Source: a candidate division KSB1 bacterium (GTDB taxonomy: Bacteria; Zhuqueibacterota; Zhuqueibacteria; Zhuqueibacterales; Zhuqueibacteraceae). From it: a stretch of DNA of 64,000 nucleotides. A program made the position numbers and the translations under genes. Position 1 is the stretch's first letter. Each line of letters begins with the position of its first letter. The notes beneath the pieces are model-generated. The model had not been told where the DNA came from. It saw only the letters and a program-made list of their open reading frames with translations, and ran no database searches. This document shows positions 1 through 11,021 of this stretch, in pieces. The stretch is from contig JAPDPX010000008.1 in assembly GCA_034506255.1 (NCBI GenBank), forward strand, positions 310,001 through 374,000, given 5' to 3'.

Positions 1-867
1 ACGCTCGCGCGCTTCCTGCAGGTGCCCTTCACCATCGCGGATGCCACCACCCTCACCGAAGCCGGTTACGTCGGCGAGGATGTGGAGAACATTCTGGTGC
101 GGCTGCTGCAGGCCGCCGATTACGATCTCGAGCGCGCCGAAAAAGGCATCGTCTACATCGACGAAATCGACAAAATCTCGCGCAAAGACGGCAACCCGAG
201 CATCACCCGTGACGTGTCGGGCGAGGGGGTGCAGCAGGCGCTGCTGAAGCTGCTGGAGGGCACCGTGGCGGCGGTGCCACCCAAGGGCGGGCGCAAGCAT
301 CCCGAACAAAATCTCATCAACATCAACACCCGCAACATCCTTTTCATTTGCGGCGGGGCGTTCGAGAATCTCGACAAAATCATCGCGCGCCGCATCGGCA
401 AAAAGGAGATCGGCTTCGGCTCCGATCCCAAAAGCCAGTCGGAAAAATCCATCGGCGAGCTGTTTATGAAAGTCGAGCCGGAGGATTTGCTGAAGTTCGG
501 CCTGATTCCCGAGTTGATCGGCCGGCTGCCGGTGATCGCCGCACTCAGCGAGCTCAATGAAGCCGCATTGATGGAGATTCTGGTCAGGCCCAGGAACGCG
601 CTCACCAAGCAATACCGCCGTCTGCTGCACATGGACGGGGTGGAACTCAATTTCGAGGACGAGGCCTTGCGCGCCATCGTGCAGCGGGCGATCAAACGCG
701 GCACCGGTGCGCGCGGCCTGCGGTCCGTCATGGAAGAAATCATGCTGGAGGTGATGTACAAAATCCCCAGCATGCCGGAAGTGAAAACCTGCACGATTAC
801 CAGGGAGTGTATTGTTGAGGGCAAGCCTCCGCTTTACACTTATGAGAAGATGAAAAAGAGCGCGTGA
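1..867 (+). CDS. clpX: ATP-dependent Clp protease ATP-binding subunit ClpX (5' part missing)
   Basis: Hexameric AAA+ unfoldase that feeds substrates to ClpP in the cytoplasm. The reading frame is already open at base 1, so the zinc-binding domain and Walker A lie outside the window. Visible hallmarks are the pore-loop region ending in GYVGEDVEN, Walker B as IVYIDEIDKI, the segment around SGEGVQQALLKLLEGT, the sensor region NILFICGGAF, and the RGARGLR-like sensor 2 (TGARGLRSVMEEIML). The tail KMKKSA is short, as is usual. The stop codon overlaps a GTG that could start the Lon frame, so clpX and lon are probably co-transcribed. The family assignment is secure. Only the N-terminal boundary is unknown. 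Confidence 0.97.
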   Translation, partial: TLARFLQVPFTIADATTLTEAGYVGEDVENILVRLLQAADYDLERAEKGIVYIDEIDKISRKDGNPSITRDVSGEGVQQALLKLLEGTVAAVPPKGGRKHPEQNLININTRNILFICGGAFENLDKIIARRIGKKEIGFGSDPKSQSEKSIGELFMKVEPEDLLKFGLIPELIGRLPVIAALSELNEAALMEILVRPRNALTKQYRRLLHMDGVELNFEDEALRAIVQRAIKRGTGARGLRSVMEEIMLEVMYKIPSMPEVKTCTITRECIVEGKPPLYTYEKMKKSA

Positions 868-899
868 CGCGCCCCCAAACGGGGGAATCCCAATTGCCC

Positions 900-3344
<2,445 letters not shown>

Positions 3345-3476
3345 AATCCCGCAACCCGGCATGGTTGGCATCGCCTGCTGCCGGGCTCACCCTGGCCCGG
3401 AGTCGCCGGCGCCAGGCTGCGTGGGCAGAAGGTTTGCCGGCGGCAGGCCGGTTTCCCTGTGGCGCAAACGGTTGCC

Positions 3477-4094
3477 ATGAAAATCGCTGCCGCGGAGTTC
3501 GTCATCAGCGCTGCTCAGCCGGCGCAATTTCCCCGAGATGATTTGCCCCAGATCGCCTTCTGCGGCCGTTCCAACGTGGGAAAATCGAGCCTGATCAACT
3601 CACTCGTGGGCCGCCGGAATCTCGCGCACACCAGCAGCACGCCCGGCAAAACGCGCCAGCTCAATTTCTATCGTCTCCTGCCCGCGGGAACCAAAGCAAA
3701 GCCATTTTATTTCGTCGATCTGCCCGGCTATGGCTACGCCAAAGTCTCGCACGCCGAGCGCGAGAGCTGGCGCCGCTTGATCGAGGGCTATTTCAAGCAG
3801 ACGCGCACGCTGTGCGCCGCCGTTGCTCTCCTGGACTGCCGGCATGGCGCGCTCGCCAGCGACCAGGAGTTGCTGCAATGGCTGGCGGCACTGCAGGTGC
3901 CGGTGATTGTCGCGGCGACCAAAGCCGACAAACTTTCGAATAACCAGCGCACCGTGCAGCAGCGGGAGCTGGCAGCCGCCCTCGCGCCCATGGCGGTGCA
4001 ACAAGTGCTGCTCTATTCCGCAGTGACGCATTTCGGCCGCAAGGAATTGTGGCAGGCCCTCGCGCAGACATTACCCGGCAGGACGCCGGGGTAA
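3477..4094 (+). CDS. engB: Ribosome biogenesis GTP-binding protein EngB (YihA/YsxC)
   Basis: Small TRAFAC GTPase needed for assembly of the large ribosomal subunit. G1 is GRSNVGKSS starting near residue 30, the switch region is STPGKTRQLNFY, G3 is DLPGYGYA and G4 is TKADKL. The ATG at 3477 gives 205 residues, normal for the family. An upstream in-frame GTG at 3459 adds only six residues. It lies about 130 bases after lon. The order clpX, lon, engB matches the clpX-lonB-lonA-ysxC neighbourhood known from Bacillus, which supports orthology. Confidence 0.95.
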   Translation: MKIAAAEFVISAAQPAQFPRDDLPQIAFCGRSNVGKSSLINSLVGRRNLAHTSSTPGKTRQLNFYRLLPAGTKAKPFYFVDLPGYGYAKVSHAERESWRRLIEGYFKQTRTLCAAVALLDCRHGALASDQELLQWLAALQVPVIVAATKADKLSNNQRTVQQRELAAALAPMAVQQVLLYSAVTHFGRKELWQALAQTLPGRTPG

Positions 4095-4177
4095 GGGTAT
4101 CGCACAGCCCCCGCTTCTGACCGACCCAACAGCGGAACCACAAACGACTCATCAACTGCTAGCCCTTGAATTCGCCC

Positions 4178-5344
4178 ATGCGCTCCCGACTTTTCACCCC
4201 CGGCCCGACGGAAATTCCCGAGGCCGTCCGCCTGGCTGCCGCCGCCCGGTTTCCCTACCATCGCGGCCCGGAGTTCAAAAAACTCTTTCAAGAAGTCCAG
4301 GCGGGCTTGCAATATTTCTTTCAAACCAAACAGCAGGTGCTTTTGCTGACCGCCTCCGGCACCGGCGGCATGGAGGCCTGTGTGAGCAACCTGTTCAGCG
4401 CGGGGGAAACGGTGCTGGTGCTGGCGGGGGGCAAATTTGGCGAGCGCTGGGCGGAGCTGGGTCGCGCCTTTGGCTTGCAGGTCATGGTGATGGAAGTGCC
4501 GTGGGGGCAGCCGGTGGATTACACCGCCCTTGAAAATCTCGTCAAGACGACACCGCACTTGTGCGGCGTTTTTTGCACACACAGCGAGACCTCCACCGGC
4601 AGCTTGACCGACGTCCAGCGCGTGGCGGCAATCGTGCGCCGGCACTCCGGCGCCCTGATCATTGTCGATGGCGTCACCGCGGTGGGCGTGCTGCCGTTTT
4701 ACTTTGATGAATGGCAGATTGACGCCTGCGTTTCCGGCTCGCAAAAAGGCGCGATGGCACCGCCCGGCCTGGCTTTTGTCGCGCTCAGCGAGCGGGCCTG
4801 GCAAAAGCACAGCCGCAGCACGCTGCCGCGCTTTTATTTCGATTTCACCACGGCACGCCAGGCCGCGCAGGAGCAGGGCACTTCCTGGACGCCCGCCATC
4901 ACGGCGATCGTCAGCCTGGCCGAGTCGTTGCGCCGCATTCAGACCAATTCTCTGGAGTTTTATTGGAAGCACTATGCGCGCCTGGCCACGGCTTTCCGTG
5001 CCGGGGTGCAGGCCTTGGGGCTCGCCCTCTTCCCCACAGTTCCGTCGAATGCCTTGACGGCGGTGACGGTCCCCGCCGGTGTGGAGGGCAAGACGCTGGT
5101 GAGCCGGTTGCGCGAGGGCTATGGCGTGACGGTGGCTGGTGGCCAGGGCCAGCTGAAGGGCAAAATCTTTCGCGTCTCCCACATGGGCGATTATGATCAC
5201 CTCGACCAGATCGGCCTGATGGCTGCCCTGGAAATGGCGCTGGCCGAGGCCGGCTGGCGGTTCGACTGGGGTGCCGGACTGGCGACGATGCAGCACGCCT
5301 ACAATCAAATGAATTCCGCCCGAAAAGATTGCAATCCCGGTTGA
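4178..5344 (+). CDS. Class V aminotransferase (serine/alanine-glyoxylate aminotransferase type)
   Basis: PLP-dependent fold-type I enzyme of 388 residues. It opens with the family signature LFTPGPTEIPEAV. A glycine-rich cofactor loop follows (LTASGTGGMEA), then VDGVTAVG with the aspartate expected to contact the PLP ring. Lys190 in SGSQKGAMAPPG is the likely Schiff-base lysine. The C-terminal part (LKGKIFRVSHMGDYD) is typical of serine-pyruvate/alanine-glyoxylate aminotransferases and of the PucG/archaeal SerC relatives. The donor and acceptor cannot be read from sequence: phosphoserine, serine-glyoxylate or alanine-glyoxylate activity are all possible. The ATG at 4178 is chosen over a TTG at 4166. 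No serA homologue lies beside it in the window. Confidence 0.85.
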   Translation: MRSRLFTPGPTEIPEAVRLAAAARFPYHRGPEFKKLFQEVQAGLQYFFQTKQQVLLLTASGTGGMEACVSNLFSAGETVLVLAGGKFGERWAELGRAFGLQVMVMEVPWGQPVDYTALENLVKTTPHLCGVFCTHSETSTGSLTDVQRVAAIVRRHSGALIIVDGVTAVGVLPFYFDEWQIDACVSGSQKGAMAPPGLAFVALSERAWQKHSRSTLPRFYFDFTTARQAAQEQGTSWTPAITAIVSLAESLRRIQTNSLEFYWKHYARLATAFRAGVQALGLALFPTVPSNALTAVTVPAGVEGKTLVSRLREGYGVTVAGGQGQLKGKIFRVSHMGDYDHLDQIGLMAALEMALAEAGWRFDWGAGLATMQHAYNQMNSARKDCNPG

Positions 5345-5481
5345 GCCGGGGTTTTGCGAAACGCGGGGTGTTGTGCCCCGGGGAATCTCCTGCAACGGAC
5401 AAACCCTTGCAGAAGCATTTTCTCAAAAGTTCGTGATTTCAGACGGCGACTTCCTAGCAGCAAAGCAGATCGGGTTGAATC

Positions 5482-6843
5482 ATGGCGCGGATTCTCATCG
5501 CGGAAGACGATCGCAACACGCTCTCGGGTTTGGTGCAAATTCTCACGCAGGAGGGTCACGAGGTCACCGGCGTGGAAAGCGGGCGCAAGGCCATGCGCTG
5601 CCTGGAGCGGGAGAAGTTCGACATTTTGCTGACCGATCTGAAAATGGCGGAAATCGACGGCATGCAATTGTTCGAGAACAGCCGGGCATTGCATCCCGAG
5701 ATGAAGACCATCGTGATGACGGCGTTCAGTTCGGTGAAGGACGCGGTGGAGGCGATGAAGCGGGGCGTGTACGAATATTTGACCAAGCCGCTCAATCTCG
5801 ACGAGCTGTTCGTCATCATCAAAAAAGCCGAGGAGGAGCAGCGCCTGCGCCGGGAAAACGAGGAGCTGCGCGACCGTCTGCAGCAGCAGTACCGCTACGA
5901 GGGCATCATCGGCAAAAGCCCGGCGATGCAGCAGGTTTTTCGCACCATCGCCAAAGTCGCCCGCAGCCAGGCCACCGTGTTGATTCGCGGGGAGAGCGGC
6001 ACGGGCAAGGAACTGGTGGCGCGCGCGATTCACTACAACAGCCCGCGCGCGGCCGGGCCGCTGGTGGAGATCAGTTGCAGCGCCTTCCCGGAAACCCTGC
6101 TGGAGAGCGAGCTCTTCGGCTATGAAAAAGGCGCGTTCACCGGCGCCACGGCGCGCAAACTTGGCCGCGTGGAGCTGGCGCATGGCGGTACCATTTTTCT
6201 CGATGAAATCGGCGACATCTCCGCCAGTGTGCAGACCAAGCTGCTGCGCCTGCTGCAGGAAAAAGAGATCAGCCGCCTGGGCAGCACCGAATCGATTCGC
6301 GTCGATGTGCGCGTCATCACCGCCACCAACCGCGATCTCGAACAGGCGATCCTGAACAGCCAGTTCCGCGAAGATTTGTATTACCGCCTGAATGTCATCC
6401 CGATCTTCCTGCCGCCGCTGCGCGAACGCCTGGAAGACGTGCCGCTTTTGATCGACCATTTCATCAAGCAGTACAGCGCCGCCAATCACAAGTCGGTCAC
6501 CGGCATGTCGGAGGAGGCGTTGCAGATGTGTCTGAACTATCACTGGCCCGGCAACGTGCGCGAGCTGGAGAATGCCATTGAGAACAGCATTGTGCTGGGC
6601 GAGGGCGACACCATTCTGCCGGAGCATCTGCCTTTCACCGTCAGCATGCGTGCCCGGCCCTATGCCGGCGCCAATTCCTTCATCGCCAGCGGGCAAACCT
6701 ACCGCGAGAAGATGGAGGCTGCGGAAAAACTGGTGCTGGAGGATGCCATCCGTCGCGCGGGGGGCAACAAATCCGAAGCGGCCAAGCGCCTGGGCATCAG
6801 CCTGCGCACGATGCGCTACAAGATTCACAAGTACAAGCTGTAA
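5482..6843 (+). CDS. Sigma-54-dependent response regulator, NtrC family
   Basis: Bacterial enhancer-binding protein of 453 residues with the full three-domain plan. The receiver domain (residues 1-120) has the acidic pocket AEDD and phospho-acceptor Asp52 in LLTDLKM. The AAA+ domain (about 145-380) has Walker A GESGTGKE near 171, an intact GAFTGA sigma-54 contact loop near 217, Walker B TIFLDEIGD and the arginine-finger region FREDLYYRL. The Fis-type helix-turn-helix near 415-450 contains NKSEAAKRLGISLRTM. It should activate RpoN promoters after phosphorylation. No histidine kinase is adjacent, so the partner and targets are unknown. The ribosome binding site before 5482 is weak. Confidence 0.95.
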   Translation: MARILIAEDDRNTLSGLVQILTQEGHEVTGVESGRKAMRCLEREKFDILLTDLKMAEIDGMQLFENSRALHPEMKTIVMTAFSSVKDAVEAMKRGVYEYLTKPLNLDELFVIIKKAEEEQRLRRENEELRDRLQQQYRYEGIIGKSPAMQQVFRTIAKVARSQATVLIRGESGTGKELVARAIHYNSPRAAGPLVEISCSAFPETLLESELFGYEKGAFTGATARKLGRVELAHGGTIFLDEIGDISASVQTKLLRLLQEKEISRLGSTESIRVDVRVITATNRDLEQAILNSQFREDLYYRLNVIPIFLPPLRERLEDVPLLIDHFIKQYSAANHKSVTGMSEEALQMCLNYHWPGNVRELENAIENSIVLGEGDTILPEHLPFTVSMRARPYAGANSFIASGQTYREKMEAAEKLVLEDAIRRAGGNKSEAAKRLGISLRTMRYKIHKYKL

Positions 6844-7243
6844 CCACCCGCCGCTCCCCCAACGCCGTGGCGGTGGAATTTCCCCTGTCGCCGCGTTTTG
6901 TTTTTTCCGTCCCGCGCCCGCCGCCATTTCCCGCCTTGCTTCTTTGGGAAAAATTGATTAGTTGTCGCCAGCGTTCCGATCGCCGTCGCTGTTGGACGAG
7001 GAAACATACGCGACCAGCGAAAAGGAATGGGGCGTGCCCGGGTGGCCGGCAGCGGCGCATTTGCCGCAGGACAAAGCCATCTAGCTTCCCTTGGCGCAAA
7101 GATTGTGGAACCGTGCTCAGCGCAGCGGAGCACTTTGGCAGTCCCGCCGCTGCGCGCGTGGGCGGATGCGGAAACTGGACGAACCGCGGCGGCCTCCCTC
7201 CCGTGCGGCAGGGCTGTGAAAAACTCTCATTCCGGAGCCTCTC
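6844..7243. other. Non-coding gap between the NtrC-type regulator and the ThDP enzyme gene
   Basis: About 400 bases with no convincing gene. Short open frames here lack a ribosome binding site and any recognisable motif. Just after the regulator stop, an imperfect stem (CCACCCGCC pairing with GGCGGTGG, positions about 6843-6877) could be part of a terminator but is not followed by a clear T run. The last 20 bases carry the GGAG ribosome binding site of the next gene. Confidence 0.5.
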
Positions 7244-8887
7244 ATGTCACCTCTCAATGCGGGCGTTCTGGTTGCCCGCGTTTTACAGCAGGCTGGTGTG
7301 AAAAATCTTTTCACCCTGTGTGGCGGTCACATCGCCCCCATTTATCTCGCGGCGGCCAGGCTGGGGATGCGCGTGATCGACACGCGCCACGAGCAGGCGG
7401 CAGCGCATGCCGCGGATGGCTGGGCGCGGCAGACGCGCACCCTGGGGGTGGCGGTGGTCACCGCAGGGCCGGGCGCCACCGATGCCGTCACGGGCGTCGC
7501 CAATGCCTTCTTCGCCAACAGCCCGGTGTTGATCCTGGCGGGCGCGGCGCCGGTGAAAGAGTCCGATCGCGGCGCTCTGCAGGAGATGAACCAGCTCGAG
7601 CTGTTCAAGCCCATCACCAAATGGGCCCGCCGCGTCACCGATCCCGAGCGCGTGGGTGAATACGTGGCGGCGGCGGTGCGCCAGGCGTTCGCCGGCTTGC
7701 CCGGCCCGGTTTATCTCGAATTGCCGGTGGATGTTTTGCTGGCACCGGTCAAACCGGAAGACCTGCAGCGATCCTATCCGCTGTTCACCGCCGAACCGGC
7801 TGCCGCTTCCAGCGACGGCGTCATGATCGCCGCCAGTTTGCTCAATGCCGCGCATGCGCCGGTGATCCTGGGTGGCAGCAATGTGTGGTGGGATGAGGCG
7901 CACGAGAGCCTCGAACGTTTCGCCGCCAAACTCAATGCCCCTGTTTTTCTCAATGGCCTGGCGCGCGGCTGCCTGGCGCCGTCGCACCCGTTGTTCTTTC
8001 AACACGCCCGCAAAGCCGCCTTTCAAAAAGCGGACGTCATCGTTGTGATCGGCACACCGCTCGATTTCCGCCTGGGCTATGGCAGGTTCAATGCCAAAGC
8101 CAAAGTCATTTTGATCGACAAAACCGATGCGCATTTCGGCCAAAACCGGCCGCATGACCTCGGCCTGACCGGCAACTTGCATCTCGTGCTGCAGCAGTTG
8201 ACCGAGACCATTCATCCGGTGGCGCTGCGGCAGGAGTGGTTCGACCATTTGCGCCAGGTCGAGCAAAGCGAACAAGCCGGCCTGGAGAAAATGATGCAAA
8301 GCGACAAGCTGCCGATGAACCACTATCGTCTGCTTGCCGAAGTGATGAAGGTCGTGGATGAAAACACCATTGTGGTGGGTGATGGCGGCGATTTTGTGGC
8401 CTGTGCCTCGCGCGTCGTGCCGGTGCTGAAACCGGGAAATTGGATGGACCCCGGGCCGTTCGGCTGCCTGGGTGTCGGGCCCGCGTTTGCGCTGGCCGCC
8501 AAGCTGGCCAAGCCCGATCACAAAGTTCTGATCCTGCACGGCGACGGCAGCTTCGGCCTCAACGGCATGGAATTCGACACCGCCATTCGGCACAAGCTGC
8601 CGATTGTCTCGGTCATCGGCAATGATGCGGGCTGGGGCCAGATTCGCAATCCGCAGGTGGCTTTGCTGGGCGAACAGGCCTCGGTCGCCACCGACCTGGC
8701 AGAGACGCATTATGAAAAAGTGGTGGAGGCTCTGGGTGGTTATGGGGAATGGGTGGAAAAGCCGGAAGAGGTCGTGCCGGCGTTGCAGCGGGCATTTTCG
8801 GCGGGCGTGGCGGCGTGCCTCAATGTGCGGATCGACCCCGCCACCTTGCGCGGCACAGTCGATTTGATGCGCGGCTTGAGTATTTGA
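7244..8887 (+). CDS. Thiamine diphosphate-dependent enzyme, acetolactate synthase/2-hydroxyacyl-CoA lyase-like
   Basis: 547-residue protein with the three-domain ThDP fold. The PYR domain has the cofactor-activating Glu50 in DTRHEQAAAH and the loop TAGPGATDAVTGVANA. The central TPP_M domain follows. The PP domain has the Mg-ThDP motif GDGSFGLNGMEF running to VIGND near residues 433-461. The opening FTLCGGHIAPIY and the block RGALQEMNQLELF resemble the ILVBL/HACL2 branch more than biosynthetic IlvB. It could therefore be a 2-hydroxyacyl-CoA lyase or oxalyl-CoA decarboxylase-like enzyme rather than an acetohydroxyacid synthase. No ilvN-type regulatory subunit follows, which agrees. ATG at 7244 has GGAG seven bases upstream. 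It converges on the next gene. Confidence 0.85.
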   Translation: MSPLNAGVLVARVLQQAGVKNLFTLCGGHIAPIYLAAARLGMRVIDTRHEQAAAHAADGWARQTRTLGVAVVTAGPGATDAVTGVANAFFANSPVLILAGAAPVKESDRGALQEMNQLELFKPITKWARRVTDPERVGEYVAAAVRQAFAGLPGPVYLELPVDVLLAPVKPEDLQRSYPLFTAEPAAASSDGVMIAASLLNAAHAPVILGGSNVWWDEAHESLERFAAKLNAPVFLNGLARGCLAPSHPLFFQHARKAAFQKADVIVVIGTPLDFRLGYGRFNAKAKVILIDKTDAHFGQNRPHDLGLTGNLHLVLQQLTETIHPVALRQEWFDHLRQVEQSEQAGLEKMMQSDKLPMNHYRLLAEVMKVVDENTIVVGDGGDFVACASRVVPVLKPGNWMDPGPFGCLGVGPAFALAAKLAKPDHKVLILHGDGSFGLNGMEFDTAIRHKLPIVSVIGNDAGWGQIRNPQVALLGEQASVATDLAETHYEKVVEALGGYGEWVEKPEEVVPALQRAFSAGVAACLNVRIDPATLRGTVDLMRGLSI

Positions 8888-8947
8888 GTTCCAGTCTGCC
8901 GGCCGGCCGCCCGGGGGAATCGGGTCTGCTCCCCACGGCGGTCGGCC

Positions 8948-9538
8948 TCAGCGCCAAAACAAAATTTTCCCTGCCTTGCTGATATTTCCCGCCTGCAGGC
9001 GATAGTAATAAACCCCGCGCGCCACCAGGTTGCCGGCCTCATCTCTGCCATTCCAATACACACGATGCCTGCCCCGGGCGTTGTCGCCCTCGAACAGGGT
9101 GCGAACGCGCTGGCCGAGCAGATTGAAGATGGCGAGCTCGACCCGCGCCGGTTGCGGCAGAAAGAAAACGATGGCGGTCGAAAAGCGAAAAGGGTTGGGA
9201 TAACCCGCCGCCAGCTCCAGGCTGCGCAGCGCACGTGTGCCGGCAACTGCCTTGACCTCCGCTGAAGGCGCGCTGTGATGGCCGCGATCATCCACCGCGA
9301 TCAGGCGGTAAAAGTAGACCTTTCCCGCCGTCACCTCGAGATCCTCATAGCTGGAATCCGACTTGGCAACCCAGGCGAAGGGATGCACCGTGCCGGGAAT
9401 GGTGTCGCGGCAGACGATATAGCAGCACAGGTCACTTTCCTGGTTGGGCGTCCAATAGAGTTGGATGGCGGCTTGCGGCAGGACGATGTGCGGGGCGGCG
9501 CTGAGGCACAAGGCCAGCAGCAGGCGTGAAAGCGTCAT
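8948..9538 (-). CDS. Secreted protein with fibronectin-like segment and FlgD-Ig C-terminal module
   Basis: 196 residues from the ATG at 9538, which puts a signal peptide (TLSRLLLALCLSAAP) at the N-terminus; upstream in-frame starts give a less typical leader. The middle (SDSSYEDLEVTAGKVYFYR then AVDDRGHHSAPSAEV) looks like a fibronectin type III strand pattern. The C-terminal 90 residues open with AGYPNPFRFSTAI and contain IFNLLGQRVRTL and YWNGRDEAGN. This is the FlgD-Ig/Por-like tail found on exported proteins of FCB bacteria. The tail suggests surface delivery or anchoring; the role of the body is unknown. It is the last gene of the minus-strand run and converges on the ThDP enzyme gene. 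Confidence 0.75.
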   Translation of the reverse strand: MTLSRLLLALCLSAAPHIVLPQAAIQLYWTPNQESDLCCYIVCRDTIPGTVHPFAWVAKSDSSYEDLEVTAGKVYFYRLIAVDDRGHHSAPSAEVKAVAGTRALRSLELAAGYPNPFRFSTAIVFFLPQPARVELAIFNLLGQRVRTLFEGDNARGRHRVYWNGRDEAGNLVARGVYYYRLQAGNISKAGKILFWR

Positions 9539-9642
9539 GTGAAAGGGGCTTGCCATTCCGTTGACAGTACCGACTTCGGATTGTGAAAAAAGCATCAGAA
9601 GATAGCAATCCCGGCCGGAATTGCAAGCCCGACTTCATGTTT

Positions 9643-10947
9643 TCATTTTTGCAGCAGCATGGCCTGCTGCTGCACAACGTTGCCCACGGTCAGGCGCGCG
9701 AAATAGGCGCCCGAGGCCACCGGCCGGCCTCTGGCATCGCGGCCGTTCCAGGTGACGCGATACTCGCCCGGCACTTGTGTGGCCTCAACCAGGGAGGCAA
9801 CTTCCCGGCCCTGGGCATCATAAACCGCGAGCCGCACCGGCGCCAAAGTCTCGACGTGATAAAGCAGCGTGGTGGCGGGATTGAAGGGGTTGGGATAATT
9901 CACCAAAATTTTCGACCGCAGCGGGAGCGCAACATTGCGCTCTGCCACCGCAGTGCGCGGAGAGGCCACCCGTGTGGCGAGTTGCATGGCTGCGGCGATA
10001 TTGCCCCAGTCATAAACGTGCACCGCCTTGTCGGAGTGCACCGCGTAAAAGGAACCGTTGGGCAGATCGGGCAGGGCGGCCTGGGTCAAAGTCGTGCCGT
10101 CCGTCCCCGTGGTCTCGCCGGTAAAGTTGCCCAGCGGGGCCAGGGTGCGGCGGTCAAACACTTCAAACTCCGTGGGGCTGGCGTTTTGGTCGGCAATGAT
10201 GAGGTAGCCATTGCCGCCGCCCAGATCATACAGCACCATACCCTCCGGATCCATGACGAACAGGCCTTTGCCGAAGCGCTGCTGCAAGTTGCCCTTCAGG
10301 TCATAAACCATCACATCGCTGGCTTCGCTTTCATCGCAGAGCAGGACGCGCCGGTGCACCGGGTCGATCAGGATGGATTCCAAAACGCCGGCGGCATTGA
10401 AAAAGAAGTCGAGCTGAGCGGTGAGACTTTCTCCGTTGGCGGAGAGGTTGTAAACATAAACGCGATCCGGCGAGGTCCCGGTTTCGGTGATCCAGGCCTG
10501 CAACTGGCTGCCCCGCCAATACAGCGCGATGCCGTAGGGCTCTTTCAGCTCTGTGGCGCCAAAGTGGCCCAGGAATTTTTTCGCGGGCAGGGAAAACAGC
10601 GAGACGCGATGGTTGTCGCGCTCGACCACAAACAACACATCGGTGGGGGTGTTGTTGAGACGGAGGTTGTAGCCGACGGCAATGCCGTTGGGGTAGCGCA
10701 GTTGGCCGGCGGCGGTGCCACTGCTGCCCAGGCGTCCCAGAAATTTTCCAGTGAGGGGATTGTGCAGCAGGACGGTGTTCTCGGTTTTGTCGGTCGTGAA
10801 CAGCATGGTTTCCGCGGGATTGGGCGCCACCCAGAGTGCCACGGAATCCAGCACACCGTTGCCATCCGGCGGGCGGTCCATTTCACGATGGAGTGTGACG
10901 CTCACGGCGCTGGCTGACAGCAGGGCTGCAAGAAACAGTTTTGGCAT
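9643..10947 (-). CDS. Secreted beta-propeller phytase-like protein with FlgD-Ig sorting tail
   Basis: 434 residues: a signal peptide (MPKLFLAALLSASAVSV), a propeller body of about 320 residues, and an 80-residue tail opening with VNYPNPFNPATTLLYH. The body follows the layout of the 3-phytase (BPP) family in order: DSVALWVAPNPAETMLFTTDK, then EPYGIALYWRG, ESILIDPVHRRVLLCDE, DPEGMVLYDLGGGNGYLIIAD, and finally FTGETTGTDGTT. The glutamates in ESILID and PEGMVLYD lie where BPP enzymes hold calcium. The family releases phosphate from phytate outside the cell or in the periplasm. Several lysine/arginine substrate contacts cannot be confirmed by eye, so activity is inferred. A generic NHL-type propeller is the alternative. 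Confidence 0.7.
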   Translation of the reverse strand: MPKLFLAALLSASAVSVTLHREMDRPPDGNGVLDSVALWVAPNPAETMLFTTDKTENTVLLHNPLTGKFLGRLGSSGTAAGQLRYPNGIAVGYNLRLNNTPTDVLFVVERDNHRVSLFSLPAKKFLGHFGATELKEPYGIALYWRGSQLQAWITETGTSPDRVYVYNLSANGESLTAQLDFFFNAAGVLESILIDPVHRRVLLCDESEASDVMVYDLKGNLQQRFGKGLFVMDPEGMVLYDLGGGNGYLIIADQNASPTEFEVFDRRTLAPLGNFTGETTGTDGTTLTQAALPDLPNGSFYAVHSDKAVHVYDWGNIAAAMQLATRVASPRTAVAERNVALPLRSKILVNYPNPFNPATTLLYHVETLAPVRLAVYDAQGREVASLVEATQVPGEYRVTWNGRDARGRPVASGAYFARLTVGNVVQQQAMLLQK

Positions 10948-11021
10948 AGTGGGATCGCGGAGCTGGTTGTGGCGTGGACAGTTTGAGACTGCCGTTTATC
11001 TCATCGCCGGCAAAGCGAGCT

